A DNA stretch of 64,000 bases from Faecalibacillus faecis (GTDB taxonomy: Bacteria; Bacillota_I; Bacilli_A; Erysipelotrichales; Coprobacillaceae), in assembly GCF_003024675.1 (NCBI RefSeq), contig NZ_PYLP01000004.1, forward strand, positions 90,940 through 154,939, in the 5' to 3' direction. Made by a program: the position numbers and the translations under genes. Of this stretch, positions 34,471 to 42,658 are shown piece by piece. Each line of letters begins with the position of its first letter. The first letter of the stretch is position 1. The notes below the pieces were generated by a model. It saw only the letters and a program-made list of their open reading frames with translations. It was not told the origin of the DNA and did not search any database.

Positions 34471-36558
34471 ATGAAAACAAATGACTTTAATAATCAAAAT
34501 ATTTTAAATGATAATAATAAAAACAATGATAGCTGGAATTCCGTTGTACAATGGAATTTTGAACAATTTTTACCAAAAGCAAAAGAAGGAGTTCTAGATG
34601 TTATCGAAAGAAATAAAGTATTTACTATAAGAGGTGTTACCATTAATTTTGATGACGATATTTGGGACTTATCATCTCTTCGTGTTGAAGGTAAAAGTGG
34701 CAAATGTTTTTTCAACTTTAGAGAAAATAAGTACTACAATTATAAACTTAAAGAGAATGAAAAACTTATTACTAAATTTTATATCTTTACTTTATTTGGC
34801 AAAAAAAATATAAATAATATTAGAAATAGCATACTCCTTATGCCAATAAAAATTTTTAAGTATATGGAGGATAATAATATTAGTAATATTTCTCAACTTA
34901 ATGTTGATGATTATAAGGGAATAGTAAGTATGGTAAGTCCTGCAGCTACCAATAGAGAAAAAGGGTCAATTATTCAATTTTTAACTTTTTACAGTCTTTT
35001 CTTTGAAAAGGTATATACAGGGGATGTTGCAAAATGGTTGAATCAAAGAGACCGTCAAGGTGAAAGACTAATGAAAGAAGCAGGAAAAACAAAATTATTA
35101 CCGACTCCCTTTTATAAAAAATTAGATACACTTTTATATAATCTTTGTTTAAATGAAAGCTTCTGTATTGATAACATAACTAAAAATAGTGAAGAAAATA
35201 TTAAACCTGAAAAAAATAATAAGCCGACTCCTTTTGTTATTAGGATGCTTGCGGGATTATTTTATATTGAAACACAGACTGGTTTGCGTGCATCTGAATT
35301 AAGTATTCTTCGTGTTGGAGATTTAAAAATGATGGAATTTGACGGAAAAGAATGTGGAAGTTTATATTACAGAATCACAAAAACTGCTAGAGGGAAAAAT
35401 CAAAATTATAATATTGCCAATACTAATGCAAATAAAAAAATGTGTGACGTTTTCAATAAAATCGTAGAATTAGGAAAAGATGAAAGAGAAAAATATAATA
35501 CTGATTTATTAGTTCCTGCAACATTAATTAATAATCATTTAACACTACATTCTGTAGTAAAAAATATTCCAGCTCCTACTTTATTAAGAATCCTTCATAG
35601 TTTTTGTATCAAATATTCTAAATATTTGGGAATAATTAATACTCCTGATGCAAATCAGTTTCATGGAAAAAATATTGTGGATTTTGAAAATGAAAACAGT
35701 AATAGAACTACGAATCCTTTATATTCTAAAAAATATATGTTGTTTGATGGAGAAGACCCTATTCAAAAAAACGGATTGAAAGATAAAGATGTTATCAGTC
35801 TTCCAATTTTTAAACAATTTCGTGTCTATGCTTGCACATACTATTTTGTAAATCATGTCGATTCAAGAACCCGTGCTAGTATAAAAGGACATCATAAGCC
35901 TGCAATGTTAAATTATTATGCTAGACCAAGAGATGATATTCAAAATGAAATCAGTTTAAAAAAAGAACTTATTTATGAAGTTTCAACTCAAAATAGTAAC
36001 ATTCTTGGTAGTAAAGCAATTGATTTACAGCAAAAATTGGAAGTCTTTTTAAGAAGAAATGAAAAGGGAATATACAGTTTTGATAATATAGAAGATAATA
36101 TAGAGGATATTATTGAATTCCTTGATGAAGAAGTAAGCATTACTAAAAAATTTGGTGGTTTTTGTATGAAATCACATCCTGATAGAAAATGTCACTATGG
36201 AGTTGATGAACACGCCGACAAATATCTATGTGCGTCAGGTGTATGTCCTTATCATTGTTTTATGTATTTCAATTTACCTGAAACGATTGAAAAGTTTGAA
36301 GATTTGAAAGCTTCATATCGATATAATCTTGAAAATGGATGGAAAAATGCTTCTCAAAAAGAAAGAAATAAATTGATTTATCTTATTGATAGTACATTGA
36401 TTCCGCAACTTGACGAAACAGATAAGGTTATTAAAAAACATTCAATTGATTGGGTCATTGAAAAGCATCCTGAAATGGAAAATTATATAGACACTGTTAA
36501 ATGGAGACGCGATGCAGAAGAATGGAAAAATAAATTACAAAGTGACAGTGTCAATTAA
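34471..36558 (+). CDS. Tyrosine recombinase 3 (site-specific integrase) with C-terminal Cys/His cluster
   Basis: 695 aa, GAGG 10 bases upstream. Catalytic features: Arg I in TQTGLRASELS, Lys in ITKTARGKNQ, the Arg of box II in KQFRVYACTYYF (His replaced), GHHKPAML and Tyr in NYYARPRDD. The C-terminal part has CHYGVDEHADKYLCASGVCPYHC, probably zinc-binding, and a charged helical tail. It closes the trio. In recombinase-in-trio elements all three enzymes are needed for movement; here that is inferred. Confidence 0.82.
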   Translation: MKTNDFNNQNILNDNNKNNDSWNSVVQWNFEQFLPKAKEGVLDVIERNKVFTIRGVTINFDDDIWDLSSLRVEGKSGKCFFNFRENKYYNYKLKENEKLITKFYIFTLFGKKNINNIRNSILLMPIKIFKYMEDNNISNISQLNVDDYKGIVSMVSPAATNREKGSIIQFLTFYSLFFEKVYTGDVAKWLNQRDRQGERLMKEAGKTKLLPTPFYKKLDTLLYNLCLNESFCIDNITKNSEENIKPEKNNKPTPFVIRMLAGLFYIETQTGLRASELSILRVGDLKMMEFDGKECGSLYYRITKTARGKNQNYNIANTNANKKMCDVFNKIVELGKDEREKYNTDLLVPATLINNHLTLHSVVKNIPAPTLLRILHSFCIKYSKYLGIINTPDANQFHGKNIVDFENENSNRTTNPLYSKKYMLFDGEDPIQKNGLKDKDVISLPIFKQFRVYACTYYFVNHVDSRTRASIKGHHKPAMLNYYARPRDDIQNEISLKKELIYEVSTQNSNILGSKAIDLQQKLEVFLRRNEKGIYSFDNIEDNIEDIIEFLDEEVSITKKFGGFCMKSHPDRKCHYGVDEHADKYLCASGVCPYHCFMYFNLPETIEKFEDLKASYRYNLENGWKNASQKERNKLIYLIDSTLIPQLDETDKVIKKHSIDWVIEKHPEMENYIDTVKWRRDAEEWKNKLQSDSVN

Positions 36559-36614
36559 ACAAGTTAAATAAAATATTAAAAATGAAAATAAAGATAGAAA
36601 AGAGGATAATAAAT

Positions 36615-37166
36615 ATGGAATCAAAAATGAATACAGCTTTAAATAATAAAGATAGAGAAACTGAAGTATATGTTATTGAAAAACATGATAATGACATTGG
36701 AAAAATTGAACGTAATTTAAGAAAAAATCTTGAAACTATTGGTGTGACTTATGATGATTTAAACCCTAAGCTAAAAGAACATTTTCAAAAAATAGAAGGC
36801 ATTATTATTAATACTTTTGAAACTCAAAAGAATGCTCAAAAGATGCTAAAGAATAATAATTTGAAATTAAAGAATATTTCAAAAAAAAGTGAAATTTCTA
36901 GACAAACATTTTATAATAATCCAATTTTGAAAGATTATATTGAATTGAGAGATAAAGAGTTTCAAAAAACAAACGTATTTTCAGTTAATGAAGACAAAAC
37001 AAATGAAATCAGACGTTTAAATGATGAGTTGAATATGTTCAAAAACAGAGATTTTCAATATATGAATATGAAAGAAGAACGTGATTCGTTACTTAAAGAA
37101 ATTGAGCAATTAAAAATCTATATTAAAAAACTAGAAAATGAAAAGAAGGAAAGTGGATTGAATTAG
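36615..37166 (+). CDS. TnpC-like helical accessory protein
   Basis: 183 aa from the ATG at 36615, which has AGAGG 9 bases upstream; the frame can be extended to an ATG at 36582, without SD. A central segment LKLKNISKKSEISRQTFYNNPILKDYI resembles a helix-turn-helix of TnpC-like transposition regulators, and the C-terminus (about 130-180) is coiled coil (EERDSLLKEIEQLKIYIKKL). It is the last gene of the module, followed by a strong terminator. Confidence 0.65.
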   Translation: MESKMNTALNNKDRETEVYVIEKHDNDIGKIERNLRKNLETIGVTYDDLNPKLKEHFQKIEGIIINTFETQKNAQKMLKNNNLKLKNISKKSEISRQTFYNNPILKDYIELRDKEFQKTNVFSVNEDKTNEIRRLNDELNMFKNRDFQYMNMKEERDSLLKEIEQLKIYIKKLENEKKESGLN

Positions 37167-37240
37167 ATATTGAAGGTAATATATAGTAAGGATAGAAAAT
37201 TTCAAAATGAGATATAAAAATATAAGATATTGAAATATTA

Positions 37241-37287
37241 AAAAAGTTAGTGTTTTTTCAGTAAATAGAATGCACTAACTTTTTTTC
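37241..37287. terminator. Terminator of the recombinase module (bidirectional)
   Basis: AAAAAGTTAGTG (37241-37252) / CACTAACTTTTTTT (37273-37286), between convergent genes ending at 37166 and 37316. Confidence 0.75.
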
Positions 37288-37315
37288 TTGTTTTCTATTG
37301 CTATTATTTTTACAA

Positions 37316-38260
37316 TTAAAATGATGTGGCGAGGCGAACGTAAAGATTGTCATTAACATAATTATAGTTCATAGCACCATCCCCCAAATTTAGACGATAG
37401 ATACGATTTTCATTAAATTGGGACGACGACCAATATAAACGAGACAAACCCTTACTTGAATAATTTGATTTAGTAATACCTAATTGTCCAGCAAATGCTG
37501 CCAACTCTTGTCTTGATGGCACGAACCATCCGTTATTAGCTTGAGCTTTTATTTGTCCCCAAATATCTTTGTGGTCAGTGCATGCATTTTGTTCGCCATA
37601 AGCTTTGGCTTCCCATTTATTAATCATAGTAGCTGTGTTATCTTTACCTTTTCCAAATTCTCGACTTGTTGCAGTTTCATAATCATTCATTTTACCATAA
37701 GCAGCATTATACCAATCATAAGTTCCAGATAAGTTGCTTAACGACATGATGTGGAATCTTGAGTCTCCTACGCCGATTGGAGTTAAAACATCAGCAGTTC
37801 CTCCAAGCTTGTTATTATATTTTTTTTGACTAACATAATATGTCTTACTGTCTTTTTTATCGATAGTTGGAATTACATATGTTCCGTGTGTATTTGCCCA
37901 CGAAACAGTTACATCATAATCGTTCCAAATACCACTCCCGCCAAAAAGCAAGTCTGCAAATATAATTCCATCCACGGTACCATCACCATCAATATCTGCA
38001 TATTTACCTACTTGTGATTCTATTGTAGAAACCAATGGTTCTCCATTTGGACCAGATTTGATAGCCGTTGCATCATCATAATGATTTTTGAATTTATCAA
38101 TAGCATCTGAATAAGCATTACCAACAGTAGCTATAAGCCCTGTTCCTTTTACTTTACCATTATCATCAATACTTTTTATACCGCCAACTAATAAAAGAAG
38201 AACAGCAATTACAAACACAGCAATTATCCATCCACCATATTCGTTAAATATTTTTCTCAT
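37316..38260 (-). CDS. Membrane-anchored surface protein with DGR-like C-terminus (copy 4)
   Basis: 314 aa. N-terminus as copy 2, centre and C-terminal domain as copy 1 (for example IWGQIKAQANNGWFVPSRQE), with the variable run between YWSSSQ and YVRLATSF completely different from copy 1. EF-hand-like DIDGDGTVDG present. Unlike copies 1-3 it has no C9 tract: the matching place reads CCTCCTTTACA on the coding strand, which supplies a better -35 (TTTACA) with TATAGC 19 bases on. It lies at the right end of the island in the same orientation as copy 1 at the left end. Confidence 0.72.
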   Translation of the reverse strand: MRKIFNEYGGWIIAVFVIAVLLLLVGGIKSIDDNGKVKGTGLIATVGNAYSDAIDKFKNHYDDATAIKSGPNGEPLVSTIESQVGKYADIDGDGTVDGIIFADLLFGGSGIWNDYDVTVSWANTHGTYVIPTIDKKDSKTYYVSQKKYNNKLGGTADVLTPIGVGDSRFHIMSLSNLSGTYDWYNAAYGKMNDYETATSREFGKGKDNTATMINKWEAKAYGEQNACTDHKDIWGQIKAQANNGWFVPSRQELAAFAGQLGITKSNYSSKGLSRLYWSSSQFNENRIYRLNLGDGAMNYNYVNDNLYVRLATSF

Positions 38261-38331
38261 ATAATTACCAAATTCCTCCTTATTATATAAGGCTATAAAA
38301 ATAGCATATCAAAATTTGTAAAGGAGGTTAT
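38261..38331 (-). promoter_or_regulatory. Upstream region of copy 4, lacking the C tract
   Basis: Coding strand CCTCCTTTACAAATTTTG replaces C9-GACAATTTTG of copies 2 and 3. GCTAT/ATAGC forms a small hairpin before the SD AAGGAGG. SD to ATG spacing is about 14. Confidence 0.45.
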
Positions 38332-38501
38332 AGAATATATAGATATTAATATGTATTAAGATAGCTGTGAATGAATCTTTGGAAGGTACTTTATTAAGTT
38401 ATAAATGATAAAGTTTTATCATAAATGTGTAATATATAAAAGTAATAATTAGACATACTTTTATAAGTGTATTATTTATTAGTATTTAAACATAGAAAAT
38501 A

Positions 38502-38533
38502 TTTAGACATTTTCAAAAGTAATGATAAAAGAA
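38502..38533 (+). repeat. Right terminal inverted repeat of the island
   Basis: TTTAGACATTTTCAAAAG followed by TAATGATAAAAGAA up to the GAA where the MazG-like reading frame resumes. It is the inverted counterpart of the left end at 4195-4226. A further AATTAGACAT lies 55 bases inside (38447), and AATTAGACAC lies about 150 bases inside the left end (4348). Confidence 0.65.
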
Positions 38534-38692
38534 AACTTTGATTTACAACATGTTAAAGAAGAGTTAGCAGATGTCATTATTTATAGCCAAGATTTGTTAG
38601 ATAAACTTAATTTAGATGTTGATGAAATTGTTGATATGAAAATGGCAATGAATGAAAAGAAATATCCTGTTGAAAAGTGCAAAAGTAAATAA
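38531..38692 (+). pseudogene. MazG-like nucleotide pyrophosphohydrolase, C-terminal half
   Basis: GAA-AAC-TTT-GAT continues the frame broken at 4197: ENFDLQHVKEELADVIIYSQDLLDKL, with the second metal-binding half E-E-L-A-D. An ATG at 38522 inside the island end could start a short ORF, but no SD fits. It ends at TAA 38690-38692. Confidence 0.85.
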
Positions 38693-38705
38693 ATATGTAA
38701 CAAAG

Positions 38706-38732
38706 AAAAACGGATGTAATTCCGTTTTTTTT
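38706..38732 (+). terminator. Terminator of the jet-mazG operon
   Basis: AACGGA / TCCGTT stem with a short loop and eight T, just after the broken mazG-like gene. Confidence 0.75.
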
Positions 38733-38748
38733 CGATATAAGGAATGAA

Positions 38749-38778
38749 TTTGCATAAAAGCTGAATTCAGTATATAAT
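38749..38778 (+). promoter_or_regulatory. Promoter of DUF969-DUF979-pcp
   Basis: TTTGCA (38749-38754), 18 bases, TATAAT (38773-38778). Confidence 0.5.
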
Positions 38779-38806
38779 TTTACAGTCACTAAGGAGGAAT
38801 TTTATA

Positions 38807-39517
38807 ATGGGAGACGCTATCAAACTTATCGGGATAGTTATTGTTATCATTGGTTTTGCCTTAAAATTTGATACATTAGCTACTGTAGTTGTTGCAGGTA
38901 TCGTTACTGGTTTAGTTGGTGGAATGTCTATTATGGATATTTTATCAACACTTGGAGCTGCTTTCCTTACAAACCGTACTGCAACATTATTTATTTTAAC
39001 ATTACCAGTTATTGGTATATGTGAACGTATGGGACTTCGTGATAAAGCTGTTGATTTTATCAGAGGTATCAAGAGTGCGACAACAGGTCGTTTATTATCA
39101 ATTTGGCAAGTCATTCGTACAATTGCTTCAGCATTTTCATTACGTATTGGAGGACATCCACAATTTATCCGTCCTTTAATCAACCCAATGGCACAAGCAT
39201 GTGCGATTGCTAAATATGGAGAAATTGATGAAAAAACTGAAGATGAAATTAAGGGGCTGGCAGCAGGAACAGAAAACTATGGGAATTTCTTTGCTCAAAA
39301 CTGTTTCATGGGTTCATCAGGAACTTTATTAATTGTTTCGACTTTAAATGAAATCTTCAAATCACACAATATTGCTCAAGAAGTAACTGCTAATCAAATT
39401 GCTTTAAATTCAATTCCAATCGCTGTTATTTCAGTTATTGTGGGTATTGGTTATGCTTTATGGTATGATCGTAAATTAAAGAAACGTTTTAGTAAAAAGC
39501 AAGGAGGAGAAAAATAG
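38807..39517 (+). CDS. DUF969 membrane protein
   Basis: 236 aa, GGAGG upstream. Five or six membrane helices; conserved SLRIGGHPQFIRPLINPMAQ and ENYGNFFAQNCFMGSSG match DUF969. The next gene (DUF979) starts 2 bases after its stop and pcp follows. This three-gene set recurs in Bacillota; together the two membrane proteins probably move 5-oxoproline or related acids released by pcp. The transport role is inferred from this context. Confidence 0.8.
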   Translation: MGDAIKLIGIVIVIIGFALKFDTLATVVVAGIVTGLVGGMSIMDILSTLGAAFLTNRTATLFILTLPVIGICERMGLRDKAVDFIRGIKSATTGRLLSIWQVIRTIASAFSLRIGGHPQFIRPLINPMAQACAIAKYGEIDEKTEDEIKGLAAGTENYGNFFAQNCFMGSSGTLLIVSTLNEIFKSHNIAQEVTANQIALNSIPIAVISVIVGIGYALWYDRKLKKRFSKKQGGEK

Positions 39518-39518
39518 T

Positions 39519-40457
39519 ATGTTAGAAATAGATTGGAATACAAGTACAATTTTAGCAGAAGTTTTCTATTGTATTATTGGACTTATTTTTGCTTTTACGG
39601 GTGTCAGTGCTTTAAAAAATAAAGAAGTTGAAAAACGAATAACAACAGCAATCTTTTGGTTTATTTTAGCTATTACTTTCATTGTTGGACCTTATATTCC
39701 TACATGGATTACAGGGGCATGTATTATTGTTTTAGCTATCTTAACTGCTACTGGTTTAGTACAACCAGCAGCAATGAATATTCCTACTGCTAAAGAGACA
39801 AGAGAAAACGCAGATAAATATGGATATAAATCATTTATTCCACCTGTTGTTTTAGCTTTATCAGCAGTTGTTGTTGCAACATTCTTTACAAATTTAGGAG
39901 CAAACAATGCCATTGGTATTAGTGCTATTGTTGGTTTAATTGTTGCTTACTTTATTTTCAAACCTAAATTTTCTTTACCATTTAAGGATGGTATTCGTTT
40001 AACAGATAACGTAGGAACAACAGGTATCCTACCACAAGTTTTAGCAGCTTTAGGTTCATTATTTACAGCTGCTGGAGTAGGTGCTGTTATTGCTGCAGGA
40101 GTAGGCGCTATTATTCCTGAAGGAAATCATTTTATTGCCGTTGCTGTTTATTGTATTGGTATGGCTTTATTTACAATGATTATGGGTAATGGTTTTGCGG
40201 CCTTTGCAGTTATTACCGTGGGTATTGGTTATCCATTCTTAATCGCTCAAGGTGCTAATCCAGTTGTTGTTGGTGCTTTAGGTTTAACTGCAGGATATTG
40301 TGGTACATTAATGACACCAATGGCTGCAAACTTCAATATTATGCCAGCGGCTTTATTGGAAACGAAGAGTAAATATGCTATAATAATTTCACAATTACCA
40401 GTTGCGTTAATTATGTTAGCAATACACATTGTTTTAATGTATGTATTAGCTTTCTAG
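39519..40457 (+). CDS. DUF979 membrane protein
   Basis: 312 aa, about eight membrane helices, with [21 protein letters not shown] and [19 protein letters not shown] typical of DUF979. The glycine-rich transport-like segment ([18 protein letters not shown]) suggests a carrier. Tightly spaced between DUF969 and pcp. Confidence 0.8.
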   Translation: MLEIDWNTSTILAEVFYCIIGLIFAFTGVSALKNKEVEKRITTAIFWFILAITFIVGPYIPTWITGACIIVLAILTATGLVQPAAMNIPTAKETRENADKYGYKSFIPPVVLALSAVVVATFFTNLGANNAIGISAIVGLIVAYFIFKPKFSLPFKDGIRLTDNVGTTGILPQVLAALGSLFTAAGVGAVIAAGVGAIIPEGNHFIAVAVYCIGMALFTMIMGNGFAAFAVITVGIGYPFLIAQGANPVVVGALGLTAGYCGTLMTPMAANFNIMPAALLETKSKYAIIISQLPVALIMLAIHIVLMYVLAF

Positions 40458-40468
40458 GAGGAAATGAA

Positions 40469-41113
40469 ATGAAATTATTATTAACTGCATTTGATCCTTT
40501 TGGAGGAGAAAAAATCAATCCAGCTTTAGAAGCTGTCAAACGTGTTCAAGACAAAATTGGTGATCTTGAAATCGTTAAATTAGAAGTACCAACTGTTTTC
40601 TATAAATCAATTGATACAGTTACAAATGCTATTGAAAAAGAACATCCTGATGTCGTTTTATGTATTGGACAAGCAGGTGGTAGATTTGACTTAACACCAG
40701 AAAGAGTTGCTATCAATATTAATGATGCACGTATTCCTGATAATGAAGGAAATCAACCATTAAATGGACCTATCTTTGAAGATGGAGAAAATGCTTATTT
40801 TTCATCTTTACCAATCAAAGCAATGGTTGCTGAAATTAGAAAAGCAGATATTCCTGCAAGTGTTTCCAATTCGGCAGGAACTTATGTATGTAATCATCTA
40901 ATGTATGGTGTTCTTTATACAATTGCTAAAAAATATCCATCAATGTGTGGAGGATTTATGCATGTACCATTTATTACAAGCCAAGTTGTTAATCGACCAA
41001 CGAATGCACCAAGTTTATCACTTGATACAATTGTTAAAGGAATTGAAGCTGCTTGTAAAGCAATTGCTGAAAATCCAAAAGATATTGTTGCTGTTGAAGG
41101 GCATACACATTAG
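40469..41113 (+). CDS. pcp: Pyroglutamyl-peptidase I
   Basis: 214 aa. Opens with [16 protein letters not shown]; catalytic Cys in [11 protein letters not shown], catalytic His in GFMHVPFI, and Glu in the TPERVAIN segment, all as in the C15 family. It removes N-terminal pyroglutamate from peptides in the cytosol. The two upstream transporters fit recycling or uptake of 5-oxoproline. Confidence 0.93.
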   Translation: MKLLLTAFDPFGGEKINPALEAVKRVQDKIGDLEIVKLEVPTVFYKSIDTVTNAIEKEHPDVVLCIGQAGGRFDLTPERVAININDARIPDNEGNQPLNGPIFEDGENAYFSSLPIKAMVAEIRKADIPASVSNSAGTYVCNHLMYGVLYTIAKKYPSMCGGFMHVPFITSQVVNRPTNAPSLSLDTIVKGIEAACKAIAENPKDIVAVEGHTH

Positions 41114-41118
41114 TTATC

Positions 41119-41152
41119 AAAAACTAGGGTTAGAAATAATTCTAGTTTTTTT
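41119..41152 (+). terminator. Terminator after pcp
   Basis: AAAACTAG / CTAGTTTTT with a 14-base loop, then T. Confidence 0.7.
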
Positions 41153-41172
41153 ATTTTGTCTGAAATATTTTG

Positions 41173-41201
41173 TTGAAATTTGAAAGATAATCTATTAAAT
41201 T
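41173..41201 (+). promoter_or_regulatory. Promoter of the molybdenum/selenium gene run
   Basis: TTGAAA (41173-41178), 17 bases, TAAATT (41196-41201). A GTTATT/AATAAC hairpin follows immediately before the SD of moaA. No Moco-riboswitch architecture is visible. Confidence 0.45.
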
Positions 41202-41241
41202 ATTTATAGGGTTATTCTCATTTGAAAATAACGGAGGGCCT

Positions 41242-42177
41242 ATGTTAGATTCATATCAAAGAAAAATAGATTATATGCGTATTTCCATTACAGATTGTTG
41301 TCATTTTCAATGTGCTTATTGTAAAAGTGATCATTCACGAAAATTAAAACATCAAGATATTTTATCTTATGAACAATTACTACTCATTGTTGATCAAGCT
41401 ATCCAATTAGGAATTAATAAATTTAAAATTACAGGTGGGGAACCAACAATTAGAAAAGATTATCTTTTCTTTATTAAAGAATTAAAGAAAAGAGAGGTCG
41501 AAGTAACTTTAACGACGAATGGTTCTTTATTTACTAAAAAAGATTTAGATTGTTTAAAAGAAATAGGAATAGATGGTATTAATTTTTCAATAGATACATT
41601 AGATTTAAGAGAATATTTTTTATTGACGAGACAAGATTGTTTAGAAACAGTTTTAGATAATTTGTTTTATGCTTATCAACTTAAAATTCCTGTAAAAATA
41701 AATTGTGTGCTGGATGATACCTTTCATTTAAAGCGTTTGAATGATCTATTGGAATTGATTAAAGATAAAAAAATAGCAGTACGTTTTATTGAACTCATGC
41801 CTTTAAATAGAGAACAACGAAATCAAAAAATAAGAGATGTTATAAAGTATTTAAAGGAATATCCAATTCAAGAATGTCTAGATAAATTAGGAAATGGCCC
41901 AGCGCATTATTATACAATAGAAGGTTATGCTGGTTATATTGGTTTTATTGAAGCATTACATTATAAGTTTTGTCATCAATGTAATCGTCTTCGTTTAACA
42001 AGTACAGGAAAGATCAAGCCCTGTTTGTTTTATGAAGAAATGTATGATTTGAAGCCGTATCTTAATAATGAAAAACAATTGCGTTTACATCTTGAAAAAG
42101 CAATTGAATTAAAACCAAAAGAACATCATTTTGAAGAAGATATTTCTTATACAAGAATGAATGAAATAGGAGGATAA
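41242..42177 (+). CDS. moaA: GTP 3',8-cyclase MoaA
   Basis: 311 aa radical-SAM enzyme. N-terminal cluster CHFQCAYC (C-x3-C-x2-C), KITGGEPT, and the C-terminal cluster FCHQCNRLRLTSTGKIKPCLF. It makes 3',8-cyclo-GTP, the first step of molybdopterin synthesis, with MoaC directly downstream. SD GGAGG. First gene of the run. Confidence 0.92.
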   Translation: MLDSYQRKIDYMRISITDCCHFQCAYCKSDHSRKLKHQDILSYEQLLLIVDQAIQLGINKFKITGGEPTIRKDYLFFIKELKKREVEVTLTTNGSLFTKKDLDCLKEIGIDGINFSIDTLDLREYFLLTRQDCLETVLDNLFYAYQLKIPVKINCVLDDTFHLKRLNDLLELIKDKKIAVRFIELMPLNREQRNQKIRDVIKYLKEYPIQECLDKLGNGPAHYYTIEGYAGYIGFIEALHYKFCHQCNRLRLTSTGKIKPCLFYEEMYDLKPYLNNEKQLRLHLEKAIELKPKEHHFEEDISYTRMNEIGG

Positions 42178-42178
42178 T

Positions 42179-42658
42179 ATGGATTTTACACACTTTGATG
42201 AAAATGGAAATGCTATTATGATAGATGTATCTTCAAAAGACACCACTCAAAGAAGTGCTCTTGCTTCTGGTGAAATTTATGTTGGTAAAGAAATACTTGA
42301 GAAAATTGAAAATCATCAAATGAAAAAAGGTGATGTTCTTTCAGTGGCAAGAATTGCTGGAATTATGGCAGTAAAGAAAACCAGTGATATTATTCCTTTA
42401 TGTCATCCTTTACTTTTAAGCAAGATTACAGTGGACTTTAATATCAATCATGAAAAAGAAGTGATTGAAACTTATTGTAAAGTTACATGTCTAGGAAAAA
42501 CTGGGGTTGAAATGGAAGCACTTCATGGCGTGAGTGCAACTTTGCTTACGATTTATGATATGTCAAAGGCTGTTAGTAAAGAAATGGAAATTAAAAATAT
42601 TCATTTAGTTAGTAAAAGTGGTGGAAAGAGTGGTGACTTTAAGTGGCAGGAAAAGTAA
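42179..42658 (+). CDS. moaC: Cyclic pyranopterin monophosphate synthase MoaC
   Basis: 159 aa. Contains the family blocks GNAIMIDVSSKDTTQRSA, IPLCHPLLLSKI and GVEMEALHGVSATLLTIYDM. It converts the MoaA product to cPMP. Starts one base after moaA's stop; its own end overlaps the next gene by 16 bases. moaD and moaE are not in the window. Confidence 0.93.
   Translation: MDFTHFDENGNAIMIDVSSKDTTQRSALASGEIYVGKEILEKIENHQMKKGDVLSVARIAGIMAVKKTSDIIPLCHPLLLSKITVDFNINHEKEVIETYCKVTCLGKTGVEMEALHGVSATLLTIYDMSKAVSKEMEIKNIHLVSKSGGKSGDFKWQEK

Larger units (their letters stand above)
4195..38533. mobile_element. 34.3-kb integrative island with tyrosine-recombinase trio, inserted in a MazG-like gene
   Basis: Limits come from joining the two halves of the interrupted gene: ...TGG GAC GGG GAA (ends 4197) to GAA AAC TTT GAT (from 38531). 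Only GAA is shared, so the crossover core is about 3 bases or slightly degenerate. The ends are imperfect inverted repeats: 4226 read leftwards gives TTTAGACACTTTTAGAAGG, and 38502 read rightwards gives TTTAGACATTTTCAAAAG. The right part encodes three tyrosine recombinases and a small helical protein, as in Tn554-like elements. No replication or conjugation genes were recognised. Most cargo is on the minus strand or in small convergent pairs, unlike the uniformly rightward flanks. Confidence 0.85.
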
